A stretch of 64,000 nucleotides of DNA. It comes from Cryptomeria japonica (lineage: Eukaryota; Streptophyta; Pinopsida; Cupressales; Cupressaceae). Every line of letters starts with the position of its first letter. The stretch's first letter is position 1. A program made the translations under genes and the position numbers. Positions 37,084 to 52,270 of this stretch are shown one piece after another. The notes under the pieces were generated by a model. The model saw only the letters and a program-made list of their open reading frames with translations. It did not search any database and had not been told where the DNA came from. The stretch is from the NCBI RefSeq assembly GCF_030272615.1, contig NW_026729188.1, forward strand, positions 62,001 to 126,000, given 5' to 3'.

Positions 37084-39922
37084 GAGACTACAAGTGCGAA
37101 ATTTGTAGTTTCACTTAAATCATCTTCACTCTTATTTTTTACTATGAGTTTGCACAATCCTTTCCCTCCTACCAAGTTTGTAGGTTTAATATCAATGTTA
37201 AATAATCTTGTACTTTGACGATCAATGTACTCCTTTCATTGAACCTAATCTCCTATTTAGTAAGAATAATTTTCACTATTCCATCAAGAGCATACACAAT
37301 TAAATATAATTTTAATATTTAAAATTGAGACTGATTAATCACCTTTACAGGAAAAAAGGTGTGTTTTCAACCAAATATACTATTTATAATGGCTTTTTGA
37401 AGAAGTTCTCTTGAATCTATTCCCCCATCATTTTTCTAAAGAATTATGATCGGCATGATGTGGTCAGATGCGTGGTGCTTTAAAACAATAAATTTGAATA
37501 CCATGATGGACTAAAATAGGGGTATTGGCCATGTTACTTTTAAGGCCGTCAAATTCTTTTACACATGGATAGATCTACTTGAATATGTCATATCCCTTTT
37601 AAAACCTGTTTATAATTTTTAGGTCATTCTTTAACTTCATAAAACTTCAAAGGGTGAATTAATTATAGTATCATCAAAAAGGTGACAAGATTATTATAGG
37701 GAGATTTTCGTTACAAGAGCATCATCAAAAAGAGCTATTAAGAAATTATAGTAGCTACCTACAAAAATCACTATGAAACCCTCCATTTCAAGCACCCAAT
37801 AAATAGGAGAGTCTGTGTATAAAACCATAAAATTATAGATGGGAAACCATGAGATAAACCACCCAAAGTGTGATGCCCAAAATCCAAAGCCAAAATTCCA
37901 ATATGATTTAAGAGGCTATAAATATCATATTCCTTCCACCTATAATAAGCTCATCATGATCTACTCCCCCACATGGGTGCTTCACTGTCTCCAATCAAAA
38001 ATAATTGATTATGCGCTAGAAGCAATCATAAGCTGGTCAAGCGTAACTCACTCTTACAAGGCTATTGTGCATATTAGATGAATTTACATTTCTATTTTGG
38101 GAAGCCCGTATTCTAGAGGTCGTAACTTCTGATACAAAAATTTGATTGAGATATTCTTTTTAAAATGATAGAGCTTTGAGGGATATGTGTCTCGTTCATA
38201 AGAGAGCTAAGGAAAAGCCATCTAGAATTATTTTTAAGTCAAAATATTAAATCTATTGACCAAAATTGAGATTCTATGTTCTCTAACTCAATTTTGTTTT
38301 TTGTATTATTAGCATTAGGATGCAAGTTCAAGACACCTTTCCTAAAAAACTTCCACATTTCAAACACCTTGTAAGATAAAAGGTACTACAATCACTATTG
38401 ACTAATTTTGCTAGGAAAAAATATTCCTTTAGACTAATGTCACCTTCTAAAATTCTCTACGCTCACTACACTTCGCGGCGCATTTGTAACATTTTGAGAA
38501 GAGTCAACTTTCTCAACCATCACCCTCTCATGCTCGACTGCCTAATAAAATGGTATTGAACATCAAAGTTCTCAATACTCACATGAAAAATTGAGATATT
38601 TGTTGGATGTATGCCATAACCTCTTCAACATCGATCTATAACAGCTCCTTAACTCAGTCCCGCATATGTGCAAAGTTAAATTTTATATTATACTTCTAAA
38701 CTTACATTACATTAAGTGAGCCAAAAATGAGATTTCAAAACATGTGAGATGGAAAGTTCTAGATTACCAAAGAAAAATTTCTTAAATAAAAACCTAAATG
38801 AAAAATGGAAATATCAATTTAAATAAAGAACTTGGTACCAGACGATGGATCTCCTTGCCCAAGATGTTATTGTGATGTATCAAAAACTTTAAAGGGCTTG
38901 CCTAGTTTTTATCCCACATACAAAATAGGAGATAAGAACAAATAAAGTAGCAAAGCAAGGGAGACCAAATCATACAAAAATTAAAATTAACTAACTCAAA
39001 TGATTAAAATAATGAAATAGAAATGAGAAGGTAGAGAAGAGATAATACCTTCGTGAGGCTGAATAACCCCGAATAAAACCTACAATCAGGAAGAGATGAA
39101 ATGTTGGGGCCCCTTAAGAGATCACAATGAATGGTTGAGCCCCTACTTTAGTTTCTCAACCTCCAAAGGAAGAGATGAAGATTAAAAAAGATGTGTCGTT
39201 TTATCCTCTGTGTTTCTAGGAGGTCGAATAATTCATAAAATCCCTAAATTCCACTCCCATGTCCACGGGGAGTCACAAACTAGTGTGTATATGTGTGGTC
39301 GAAAAGTTAGTGAAATCCCAAGGTGTCGAGTACAAGATAGGATTTAACGCTGATGGATAAAATTACATGAGAAGAATGAGAACTAATCTGTAAAACTAAC
39401 AAGACCAAATTCACCTCAACTCTTTGGAGAAGCCAAGGCGACCAAGTAGGTTGTAGAGCGTTGCAACAACCTTCAAGAGAGTGTTATAAACGATAGCATA
39501 TTCGCAAGAAGATTAAAATGCTCAAGATTGTTGCAGTGTGATTTTGATATGAAACATTTAGGGGATGACAAATATATCTTTGACATGGAAATCAATATAG
39601 ATTGAGTTCAAGATTAATTTTTCTTAGTTATGGTATGCATGTGGAGGCTATTTTGTAGTGGTTATATGTGCATGAGTGCAATTTGGTGATTATTCCTTTT
39701 CCTGTCGATCATAAGTAGTCTTTGAATCAATGTCCTAGGTTAGATAATGATTTTCATATATTTAATATTTACCTCTCTAACATTTTTGTAATGACATACA
39801 TTGGAAAATGGACACCCATGGGATCTTGGTAGGAATTATTTAGTTATTATTATTTTTTTTATTGGTAAATTATTTGGTTATTATTATTCTCTAGGATACT
39901 TTAGATATTGTTAAGACCATAC

Positions 39923-40174
39923 CTTTTTTTTATAAAAACAAGTCAGGAATACATAAACGTTGGCATGTTTTCCTTTGTATAGCATATTACAACGATTTGA
40001 GTAAGCATACACCTAAACCACAAGTCGCCTTCGGCTAAGCAGCCACGTACACTGGGATCCAGTCCATAAGGGATTGAACCTGTTGCGAAGGCGGCTCCGG
40101 GGATTTCAACCTTGGTGCATGGATTCTATATCACACACCATCGTCCTCACCAATTGAGCTACAACCCTTTGGCA
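39923..40174 (-). mobile_element. tRNA-derived SINE, unit 4
   Basis: Unchanged copy; flanking duplications at 39911-39922 and 40175-40186. Confidence 0.8.
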
Positions 40175-41099
40175 TTAAAACCATATTGAATAGGGTAGGT
40201 TACATAAATGTGAATGTCGATGCTGGGAGTTATAGCCATTGTTTGTCATAAGATAAATTGGCATTTTTCTTATGAATCGTTTGGGAGATATATTTGTGAG
40301 AGTGGAGCATCTTGTCACAATGGTGGGTGGCTCAGTCGCTTCCATCTTGATGATGGTGTGATGGTATTAAAGAGTGGTGACTATTGGGGTTATCTGTTCA
40401 GATTACGGGAATTGTTTGTCATCTTTTAAATGATTTAGATTAACTTCCACCTCCTGAAGATAGCATAGAGATTTAAGGCCTTCCCTTTCAAGTATACATA
40501 AAAGAAAAGAAATCTAATCTTAGATAAAAGGAGAATTATTATTGTCAGCTAAATTAATCGGCTGTCCAGAACATAAGGCTCCTGTGTTATCTTCCAAATA
40601 ACTTAAATCGGCTTTAAAGAAAAAAGACATTGTCAATAAAAAGTTAAATATTCAAAACGTAGACTGCTTGGTCATTTTTCTAAATAATTTAAATTCACTT
40701 ACCACTTCGTGAGCCAGATCCAGATGTTCGTGATTGAGACCTAGGAACGAAGGCAAAGGCACGGCCAGTACCATAGCCATCTCACTAGCCAGCATCTCCT
40801 GAGCCCACACAAGTTCCGGTTCCAGGGCCAGCAGCGACTTCGTTGCTTACCCAGTTTCTGTTGATCCGATTGGTTAATCAGTCCTATCACCCGCTGTAGT
40901 ATTCAATTATTCAAAAACCTATTGTCATCTTCAAAACGAGTTAAATTGACTTTATAATTAAAAAAATACAAGCAGATCATCAAAAATCCAAGAATAAACA
41001 GTTTCTTTGGAAAAGCTAAATACTCTCCTAATCTCTGTTTCGCTCGCAGTTGTTAAGATACACGTTTAATTCATTTCACGTTTATATGCAAGACTTATC

Positions 41100-41238
41100 C
41101 GCAGACCAGGCCGATAACGATAAGTCGTCTATCATATTCATTGAATCTGCGGCATCGCAGACCACGTAGGTCGTCTATCGTGTTCGTGTTAATTGCTTAG
41201 CTCAGTCACATTCCTTCCTGATGTGCATCTATATAAAG
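41100..41238 (+). promoter_or_regulatory. ACO promoter, unit 4 (duplicated motif block and TATA box)
   Basis: Motif block 41100-41179 and TATATAAAG at 41230-41238, unchanged from unit 1. Confidence 0.6.
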
Positions 41239-41342
41239 AGCTGCGCGCACCACAGCATTGCATAAAAGTAGTAACCAGTAACCAGCAGCCCGTTTCTTCT
41301 ACTCCTTTTCAAGAGAACTTGTAGTGCAAATTTATAAGGAAA

Positions 41343-42537
41343 ATGGGCGTTCCAGTGATTGACATGAAAAACATAGACGGAGGAGACAGAGAGGTGATCA
41401 TGGCTGAAATAGCCAAGGCCTGCGAGAGTACTGGTTTCTTTCAGGTGAAAAACACAACTGATCATATTTTCTCATGTGCAAAACTTACTAATTATAGAGA
41501 AAACAGAGTTGAAGTGATTTCGTTTTGTGTTTGCAGCTTTTGAACCATGGCATAGAGCATGAACTCATGGACCGTGTAAAGAAAGTTTGCTCGGAGCATT
41601 ACAAGCTTAACAGAGAGCAGAGCTTCAATGCCTCTTTGCCTGTAAGGTTGTTGAGCAACGCTCTTGACAGCGATAACGCTGATAAGATCGAGAACGTTGA
41701 TTGGGAAGATGTTATTCAAATACATGAGATGCAGGAGACCAATTCATGGCCTTCCCAACCCAGTGATTTCAAGTACAACAACTCAACTATTTTGTGCACA
41801 ATTCAAACGTTTCTATAAATATAGAATAGAAAAAATTAATATGAGCATGATCTATATACAAGCGTTTCTGGTTTCTGGATATCGAAAAACAAAATACTAA
41901 GACATTATATTGCATTTTTCTCAGGGAAACTATCCAGGAGTTTCGAAACAAGATATTTTCATTGACAGAAAAGCTGTTGGAAGTAATAAGTTTGAATCTG
42001 GGGCTAGAGAAAGAGTACCTGAAAGAGGCATTTGCGGGAGGAGAGAAGCCCTTCTTCGGCACCAAAGTGAGCCATTATCCTCCTTGCCCTAGACCGGACC
42101 TCATCAAGGGCATCCGTGCACACACAGATGCAGGTGGCCTCATTCTCTTATACCAAGACGATCAAGTGTCCGGTTTGCAGGTCCTCAATGATGGCACTTG
42201 GGTTGACGTGCAACCCATTCCATACGCAATAGTTGTTGACATTGGGGACCAGTTGGAAGCCATCACTAACGGCAAATACACCAGCGCATGGCATCGCATT
42301 CTACCCACTAAGAATGGCAACCGTTTCTCAGTGGCATCGTTTTATAATCCCTCATATAATGCCAAGGTCTATCCCGCATCTCAACTTACTGCTCAGACCG
42401 GTGATGAATTATCGGTTTATCCAGAGTATCCAGAGTATCTGTTTGGAGACTACATGCAGGTTTACAGCCACCAGAAATATGAAGCCAAAGAGCCACGATT
42501 CGAAGCTATGAGGATTGTGAATGTAGAATGCCAATAG
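41343..42537 (+). CDS. ACO: ACC oxidase, three exons, unit 4
   Basis: Exons 41343-41444, 41537-41772 and 41925-42537 encode the same 316 residues, with the iron site, R-x-S and C-terminal motif intact. No difference from the other copies was found in the gene, although this unit has its own variants elsewhere (38337, 44503). Gene sequence therefore cannot tell its transcripts apart from those of the other copies. Confidence 0.95.
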
Positions 42538-44250
42538 AATAGAGCTCTATTTACCTCCTCCTCTCCTATTTCTGTTTCTGTGGCTACTGTCTTCCATCCA
42601 TTTTGATATTCCTCGTAATGTATTCCATCCATTTAAGGAATCTTTTCATCCATATATATGAATTTTTATCTATATATATCAAAGTGTTGTTTTATATAAT
42701 TATAAAAGTGTTTCTTATAAAAAGATTCGTATATTGAGTTGTAGTTTGAACTCTTATATTTATCGATGTTTTTCTCTCACATAGAATTATCATAGCTAAG
42801 AACTGTGTTAGAACATTAAAATAGAAAGCATTCGTAATAATAATAGAATAGTTAACTCGTATAATCGAACATAAAAGTAATATTATAGGTTTCCAATCAT
42901 GATGCTTTGTTTATATATCGAAAATTGAAATACGACTCGCAAATGCAGCCTCTCAGTATATTTCAAAGTTGAATATGACTGAAGAATGCAACCTCCCGTT
43001 ATGTTTTAAATGCAGATATAACTAGCACATATATTCTAAACAAGACATCATTGCCATTAAACGTAACATAACAAAATATGCAAAGATAATTTCACACTAG
43101 ACATAAGAAATTGAAATGAAACTATTAATTTCTCTACATTCTCAAAAGTTCAAGACCTTCTATTTTTCATGGCCACTTCAATACCTTCTATCATACTCGA
43201 GCACTACACTTTTAAGGGAAATATATCTCTTTCTTCCACAATTGCCCACCTACCCTTTATTTTGGGTTTATAAGTGCTTTGGAAACAAAACACAATTAAT
43301 TCTCTAGTGAACAACACAAGAAACTATTCCATTACAAGCATTCTAGGATAGGAATTTTATAATCAAATACTAACTCTTCTTCTAACTTCAACAAGCATAC
43401 AGTTGTCGTGAAATTTGGTCAAACAGCTGACATTGTTTGGCTGTAGGCGAGCATTATTTACACCAATTTATGAAGCACATGATGAACAATGTCTGTACAT
43501 GTCGACTCTCAAATAAAAATGTCTCCTCTTCTACTATTCAGTGGTTTGTACAATCACTACACTAACATGCAAGAACATCTACTATTAAGTAAAGATTCTA
43601 AATAAGCACGAACATATTTAGTGAGTCAAGTCTATCTTAATCATCAAAATCCATCATCCACGTATAGAGTAATACCAAAACTTAAGGGATATATTCTCTT
43701 GATCATACCTATGGATATAATTATGCCTTAATTTCCAACTTGGATAGTTTCTATTCCTTGTGAATTCCACAACAAAAACTAATTGGTGTACGACTTGATT
43801 CTTTATCCTATCTAGTGATCCAATAATATCTTATATAATATAAAATTATTCTAAACATGCCCACGAGAGATAATAATAGATTCGAAGTTTGATCCATCGA
43901 ATCCATCAGACAATCCTTGAGTTTCTAAGCACAATCACGCATGCCTATTTTCGGTAGCATCTCCCTTACCAATACCGCCATCAACCGATTTTCCTATATA
44001 AATATTCATATCTGTGTATCATTCCACAAAGCAAAGGCGCAATAATTGATGGATTGATTACCTTGGTTGGTTCAGTGTACTTCATACATGTCGGCACCCT
44101 ATTTAGTCATGTCTCAATTGTGGCCTATTCTATGTAGGAGTGTATATTTTTCCCTTGTCGTCTCATTATTGATAAACCTTTCGATAGATTTACTATTTTG
44201 CATTCTGTCATGTCCTTCATAACGCACCTCAACCTTTCTCTTCTCCAGTT

Positions 44251-44713
44251 GGGGGCCCCCTTCTGCTCCGCTTTGTTTTCGTTCGTTTTTCTTTTCTTTC
44301 CTTGTCTGTGTTGTTGTCTTTTTTTTGTCTTGTGTTTTGGAGTCCCGAAACTCCGAGGTCCTGAACTTCTCCTTCGGATCTTCGGACTCCCAGGCTTCCT
44401 CCGTGTCCTTGACTATTCTTTCCCTTTGTTTTCTTCGAAATTCCAGGATCTCGGAGTTCCGAGTTTGGAAGAGTTCTTCCATTTCTCGAAACCTCGGAGT
44501 ACAAGGTTCTCGGGTTTCGCTGTTTGTTTGTTTAGTGTTTGCATTATTTCGGACATCTGGGTTTTCAAGGTTATGGTGGCCTCTAGCTTCCCCACACCCC
44601 GAGATCTCGAAATCCTAGGTTTTCGTCCTTCTTCGTTGCTTAGGGATTTCATGATTTCGGGATCCCAGGAACCTCAGGAACTTAGTTTCCCAAGTTCCCA
44701 GTTCCTCGAACTC
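44251..44713. repeat. Palindrome-rich pyrimidine island, unit 4, with one broken hairpin arm
   Basis: As in the other units, except that base 44503 is A where the others have G. This lies in the right arm of AACCTCG-gagta-CGAGGTT and removes its perfect pairing. Confidence 0.55.
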
Positions 44714-44882
44714 TAAAGTCATGTGTTTTGTTTGTTCATTGTGCGTCTTTGGTTGTCGTGCGTGTGCTTTCGTCTTGGTGTCACCGCGTGTTGTCTCTTC
44801 AAAAGTGTATCTCAAAAAACTGATCAAATGCCTTTGAGTATGTCAAAATAATTATGTGTTTCTTTATTCATTTGGAGAAATT

Positions 44883-46197
44883 TAATTTTAATTTGGAAAA
44901 ATCCAATAGCTCTCATTTCGATGTGATTGCGACAACCCAAATATCACCAAAGACCATATTTTCTCTCCCTCCCACTCCTCCCACCCACCCCTGCAATGGC
45001 GTCTACCTATTCCTAATGTCATCTTTTTGTTAATATCATTGACTATCTTTTGAATAATGGTTGTGAGATTCCTGTTATTTTTCCATTTTTCACTATCGTT
45101 GACTATCTTGTGAACAATGGTTGTGAGATTCGTGTTGCTTGACCATGACCTTGTGGTTGTAATCGTATGTATGTAAATGTGTGATGATGCATATAATAAA
45201 ATACCTTAATGCTACATACAATGTCTAATGAATGTGAATTGTTTAAATATTACCACGGTGAAAATGATGATAACAAATGGATGTAATAATCTCGACAATG
45301 ACCTTTTACATGTAGAAAGAACCAAAAATAATTCAAAAGAACTATTGCAAATTCCATTGTGTTGTAGAGTCAAAACTTTACAATGCTATTTAGAAAAAAT
45401 GACTTGAGATAAAACTCGAGAATCAAGGCAAACATAAATATATAAAAGCGCATAAAGCTCAATCGCCTATGGTATACTACATGACACGACCTATTTTACT
45501 ATTAGAATACCTTCAAGTATTATCTATTATAAGGAGAGGAAATTTGAGTAACACCAAGATATGTCAATTAATAGATGATTCTAGAAAAATATTTATGGAT
45601 TTCGATCTGGACCATGCAAAGATAATCAAACATCCTTTGACTACCTCTAAGTTCTCTTCTCTTATCTCGTAATAACACAAAGTCCCTAACTACAAACTCT
45701 CTATTCTAATCTCTTCCATTAAACATTTATTTAAAATGTTCTTAATATTTTTAATCCTGTCTACCGCTATTTTCTTTATCTCTTCTTTCCTAGTCAAAGA
45801 TGTGATCCCTTTTCCCTAATGATTATTCAAATTACTAATCTTTGATGACAGTTGCTATTCGTATTCCAACAAATTTCAATGGTATGTGAAGCTTACTACC
45901 GATCTCATAAGCAATTTTAATTTGAAAAACTGTGATCTCTTTCTATTGTGATTGTGTCTACCCCAAGAACATCAAATATCCTCTTTTTTTTTTTCTATTT
46001 TTTGTTATTATCATTTACTATCTTGAGCATAATGGTTGTGAGATTTTTGTTTCTTGATCATTACCCTGTGGGTGTAAGCCAATGAATTTAAATATGCAAG
46101 GCTACATATAATAATACAAAACGTAGATATGTTTGAAGCAGAATTGTTTTTATAATTATCAATTAATATTGTCTAAGTAACCTTGAAAATTATCAGT
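44883..46197. repeat. Diverged direct repeats R1 (44883-45274) and R2 (45913-46197), unit 4
   Basis: Same arrangement as in unit 1. Confidence 0.5.
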
Positions 46198-46626
46198 ATC
46201 ATTTCATCAATGAAATTGCAAAACACTTTAGATGTAGGGTATTTTATGTTCAACCACTTTAACACTCATACTTAAGTAATTAGTATCAATCAAAATATGA
46301 GTGTGGATAGTATTTGATTGTGGTTTAATTGTAACTATTGTATTTTGGTTCCATTGTTAGAATGCCTCGTCAATTACAAGAAACCTAGAGGGATAGAAAA
46401 TGGCATTGGGTATATTACTAGTTTTTTGACATATTTTGCATCATGATTTTATTCTAATAAAATTCTATTGTTGTTCTCTATTCGCACAATCCAACAAGAT
46501 TTCATCAATCGCTTGCTTGTACCCTACAATTCACTAGATAACACTTTTTTGTTGATTTTAGCCTATAGTTCTTCTCTCTTTAGCATAGATGTTGAAGACA
46601 TTCTTTGTGGGTAAGGAAATTTACAA

Positions 46627-46852
46627 TGGCAAAGCCAACACATATAACACCAAATCACACTGTCGTTGTAGAAATAAAAAGATATTAATCTATCTAGGAT
46701 TCTTTAGCATGTTAATACATTTATGCACGTTAGTCTTTTGAAACCATATATTTCACGTATAACCACCAATGGGAACGTAACTTCCAAAATAACCTACTAA
46801 CCAATTTTTAATTATTTATTGAAAAATCATACTAAAAAATAATTTGTAATAT
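46627..46852 (-). mobile_element. LTR-like repeat B, unit 4
   Basis: Unchanged copy of the older LTR-like repeat. Confidence 0.45.
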
Positions 46853-48075
46853 AATAATAGAAAATTATCCCCTATTAGATTTATCCCAGTAAGTTTTGTG
46901 CATTGTAAGAGTTTAACACAACCCTTATCGATACTTTGATGAATCACCTTCACGAATAATCCTCACTGACACAGGAAACACGAGACTAACTCCATGAACG
47001 GATCTCCTAATTATAGAAACCACAAACCTCTACACAACATGAAACGGCGTAGCTTTTCCCAAACCTACTTGTATAATTAGAGAGAAACATTCCTCTGACA
47101 TTCTAGACCTATCAAATCCCTCTACGGTGTTGCATATGACATAACAATTCTCCTTTGAGACTCCACATATCCTTCGAGTGTTTTGAATCCTTCCTCTATG
47201 GTTTAAATGAAGATCAACCAAATGCTGCTCTTTTGTACTAAACAGCAGCAATCAAATGTTGATACATCAAGTGTACTCATATGAAAATCCAATCCCCATC
47301 TTTTCTTAAGGGGCAAAAATGGAGAAGAATGCTTCTCATGCCATGAATCACCCCTGAGCAAGAAGCTAGCTCGATATAATATATTTCCTCCTATATCCAT
47401 TTCCTCCGACCTCCTATGTGATCCTATTACACTATCCATTTGATATCTCACTAGAATCTCAAACAATACAACCATCTGAATTTGGAATCTTTGTCAAGTG
47501 TAACATAGATGACTTGAACATTTGATTAATGTTGTAACGACACAAAACTAAATTATGATGGCATCCCTTTCTTCTTTTAAACAATCATCCTCAGGTTGGT
47601 GGCAGAATTCCCTTCGTCTTCAACTCACTACTTTTCGTAACGATGTTTATGTCAATTATTCTGATGTTGTTTCTAAGGATACGCAACCAATTATTCCTAG
47701 CTAGTAATCTTCTCCTATCTTGGTTGTTGTGGGTGTGTATTTGGGGTCGCTTTCTTCTTTGTCTACTACTTCCCAATTGCCCTTGGGAAATGCTACATCT
47801 AATTTCCTTCTATTCCGATTATATCTGCTCCTCTTCATTCCAATATAGAATTACTTTCTTATGTGCCTTTTCAGGGACTCTCTCCCTCCTCTTTCCCTTT
47901 TGGTTTTAAATTTTGACGGTGACCCATCTTGGACAATTGTACATAGCAGGAAAAAGGGTTCCCTTATTCAACAAAATATATACCCTTATTTAACCACGAG
48001 AAAATATTTAATTATGAAATTTAACTCCAAAATAATCTTTTCAAATACTCCCCTTTAATAAATTCTAAAACTCCT

Positions 48076-48079
<4 letters not shown>

Positions 48080-48105
<26 letters not shown>
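48080..48105. repeat. (TG)13 microsatellite, unit 4
   Basis: Thirteen TG repeats, as in units 1 and 5. Confidence 0.95.
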
Positions 48106-48106
<1 letters not shown>

Positions 48107-48894
48107 TCTTTACACATCTATATTGGTGTATCTTTTATAATGCATAAAAATCAGAGTTCAAACCATACACATTTGTCGTCTTATAAATATGTGCCATAAC
48201 TCCAACTGACAATTAAATATTCAAACAATTCATTTTTCAATAAAAAAAGACATTCTGCTCGTACCTTAATCAGTTTATGTATTTGGTATAAACTTCTGCA
48301 CTTCACTAGTGTTTAAAATAGAGAGATTAAAGACTAGTGCATTGACTTATTCCATGCCTAAATTTCCTTGTTATACATCAATAATTTCAGGTCTAAAATA
48401 TCGATCTTTGGCTTCCACATAGGACCAACACATTATTTATAGTGTCTCCTGTCATTACTTCTCTGAGAAAGTGGATTACCTTATACTTTATATTCAAATC
48501 GCCTTGGACTTCTTATATCTCCGTCATCAATTAATTCACTATCTTTCTTGCAGATTTTATAATTAAATCAACAGTGGTCTTCCAAATCTATCATGCGGCC
48601 AACAACCACCAATTCTCCACCAGTCTAAGCTAACCACATGCCGCACATTCCTCCTTCTCTATATCTATTTATTGTAATATCCATGCTATTTCTTCTTCTC
48701 CACACGCCTAGGGAGATAAATTCAAAATTTTCTTCTTTGATCATGTACCACGCCTATTCACAAATTTTACACAAGGACCTAATTCACTTCAACATTAAAC
48801 TTCCATTTCCACTGCAAATATTTATATACCATAATTTAGCTACAACTCACTCATAGGATCAAAACCATTGCATGCTCTAATACCAAGTTAATAA

Positions 48895-49179
48895 TGTTGG
48901 AGACAACACAAATAATACCAGATCACAAATTGTTTTTAGAAATAAAAGATATTAATTTATTTTGAATTTTTAAGGATAACTAGTAATGTGTTGTTCCACA
49001 TTAGGCTTTTTAAAGGCTTGTATTTCTCATATATAAGCACCTACCAGATCGTAACTTCGCAACTAACCCGCTAACTTGCAATTATTTATTTATTCTAAAA
49101 CCTTACTAAAAAATAACTATTCATTAAGTACTCTAGCAGAAGTAAGCAATATTTAAGAATCATTTTCTTAAGTCCAACA
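48895..49179 (-). mobile_element. LTR-like repeat A, unit 5
   Basis: Same ends and adjacent primer-site-like sequence (48874-48886, minus strand). Confidence 0.6.
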
Positions 49180-52018
49180 GAGACTACAAGTGCGAAATTT
49201 GTAGTTTCACTTAAATCATCTTCACTCTTATTTTTTACTATGAGTTTGCACAATCCTTTCCCTCCTACCAAGTTTGTAGGTTTAATATCAATGTTAAATA
49301 ATCTTGTACTTTGACGATCAATGTACTCCTTTCATTGAACCTAATCTCCTATTTAGTAAGAATAATTTTCACTATTCCATCAAGAGCATACACAATTAAA
49401 TATAATTTTAATATTTAAAATTGAGACTGATTAATCACCTTTACAGGAAAAAAGGTGTGTTTTCAACCAAATATACTATTTATAATGGCTTTTTGAAGAA
49501 GTTCTCTTGAATCTATTCCCCCATCATTTTTCTAAAGAATTATGATCGGCATGATGTGGTCAGATGCGTGGTGCTTTAAAACAATAAATTTGAATACCAT
49601 GATGGACTAAAATAGGGGTATTGGCCATGTTACTTTTAAGGCCGTCAAATTCTTTTTTACATGGATAGATCTACTTGAATATGTCATATCCCTTTTAAAA
49701 CCTGTTTATAATTTTTAGGTCATTCTTTAACTTCATAAAACTTCAAAGGGTGAATTAATTATAGTATCATCAAAAAGGTGACAAGATTATTATAGGGAGA
49801 TTTTCGTTACAAGAGCATCATCAAAAAGAGCTATTAAGAAATTATAGTAGCTACCTACAAAAATCACTATGAAACCCTCCATTTCAAGCACCCAATAAAT
49901 AGGAGAGTCTGTGTATAAAACCATAAAATTATAGATGGGAAACCATGAGATAAACCACCCAAAGTGTGATGCCCAAAATCCAAAGCCAAAATTCCAATAT
50001 GATTTAAGAGGCTATAAATATCATATTCCTTCCACCTATAATAAGCTCATCATGATCTACTCCCCCACATGGGTGCTTCACTGTCTCCAATCAAAAATAA
50101 TTGATTATGCGCTAGAAGCAATCATAAGCTGGTCAAGCGTAACTCACTCTTACAAGGCTATTGTGCATATTAGATGAATTTACATTTCTATTTTGGGAAG
50201 CCCGTATTCTAGAGGTCGTAACTTCTGATACAAAAATTTGATTGAGATATTCTTTTTAAAATGATAGAGCTTTGAGGGATATGTGTCTCGTTCATAAGAG
50301 AGCTAAGGAAAAGCCATCTAGAATTATTTTTAAGTCAAAATATTAAATCTATTGACCAAAATTGAGATTCTATGTTCTCTAACTCAATTTTGTTTTTTGT
50401 ATTATTAGCATTAGGATGCAAGTTCAAGACACGTTTCCTAAAAAACTTCCACATTTCAAACACCTTGTAAGATAAAAGGTACTACAATCACTATTGACTA
50501 ATTTTGCTAGGAAAAAATATTCCTTTAGACTAATGTCACCTTCTAAAATTCTCTACGCTCACTACACTTCGCGGCGCATTTGTAACATTTTGAGAAGAGT
50601 CAACTTTCTCAACCATCACCCTCTCATGCTCGACTGCCTAATAAAATGGTATTGAACATCAAAGTTCTCAATACTCACATGAAAAATTGAGATATTTGTT
50701 GGATGTATGCCATAACCTCTTCAACATCGATCTATAACAGCTCCTTAACTCAGTCCCGCATATGTGCAAAGTTAAATTTTATATTATACTTCTAAACTTA
50801 CATTACATTAAGTGAGCCAAAAATGAGATTTCAAAACATGTGAGATGGAAAGTTCTAGATTACCAAAGAAAAATTTCTTAAATAAAAACCTAAATGAAAA
50901 ATGGAAATATCAATTTAAATAAAGAACTTGGTACCAGACGATGGATCTCCTTGCCCAAGATGTTATTGTGATGTATCAAAAACTTTAAAGGGCTTGCCTA
51001 GTTTTTATCCCACATACAAAATAGGAGATAAGAACAAATAAAGTAGCAAAGCAAGGGAGACCAAATCATACAAAAATTAAAATTAACTAACTCAAATGAT
51101 TAAAATAATGAAATAGAAATGAGAAGGTAGAGAAGAGATAATACCTTCGTGAGGCTGAATAACCCCGAATAAAACCTACAATCAGGAAGAGATGAAATGT
51201 TGGGGCCCCTTAAGAGATCACAATGAATGGTTGAGCCCCTACTTTAGTTTCTCAACCTCCAAAGGAAGAGATGAAGATTAAAAAAGATGTGTCGTTTTAT
51301 CCTCTGTGTTTCTAGGAGGTCGAATAATTTATAAAATCCCTAAATTCCACTCCCATGTCCACGGGGAGTCACAAACTAGTGTGTATATGTGTGGTCGAAA
51401 AGTTAGTGAAATCCCAAGGTGTCGAGTACAAGATAGGATTTAACGCTGATGGATAAAATTACATGAGAAGAATGAGAACTAATCTGTAAAACTAACAAGA
51501 CCAAATTCACCTCAACTCTTTGGAGAAGCCAAGGCGACCAAGTAGGTTGTAGAGCGTTGCAACAACCTTCAAGAGAGTGTTATAAACGATAGCATATTCG
51601 CAAGAAGATTAAAATGCTCAAGATTGTTGCAGTGTGATTTTGATATGAAACATTTAGGGGATGACAAATATATCTTTGACATGGAAATCAATATAGATTG
51701 AGTTCAAGATTAATTTTTCTTAGTTATGGTATGCATGTGGAGGCTATTTTGTAGTGGTTATATGTGCATGAGTGCAATTTGGTGATTATTCCTTTTCCTG
51801 TCGATCATAAGTAGTCTTTGAATCAATGTCCTAGGTTAGATAATGATTTTCATATATTTAATATTTACCTCTCTAACATTTTTGTAATGACATACATTGG
51901 AAAATGGACACCCATGGGATCTTGGTAGGAATTATTTAGTTATTATTTTTTTTTTTATTGGTAAATTATTTGGTTATTATTATTCTCTAGGATACTTTAG
52001 ATATTGTTAAGACCATAC

Positions 52019-52270
52019 CTTTTTTTTATAAAAACAAGTCAAGAATACATAAACGTTGGCATGTTTTCCTTTGTATAGCATATTACAACGATTTGAGTAA
52101 GCATACACCTAAACCACAAGTCGCCTTCGGCTAAGCAGCCACGTACACTGGGATCCAGTCCATAAGGGATTGAACCTGTTGCGAAGGCGGCTCCGGGGAT
52201 TTCAACCTTGGTGCATGGATTCTATATCACACACCATCGTCCTCACCAATTGAGCTACAACCCTTTGGCA
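52019..52270 (-). mobile_element. tRNA-derived SINE, unit 5
   Basis: One base differs from the other copies (52042, A for G, near the 3' tail). Flanking duplications are at 52007-52018 and 52271-52282. Confidence 0.8.

Larger units (their letters stand above)
36293..48388. repeat. Tandem array unit 4 (complete, 12,096 bp)
   Basis: Same content at +36292. Marks seen: AC at 37561-37562, C at 38337 (shared only with unit 6), a private A at 44503, A at 47593 and (TG)13. Confidence 0.98.
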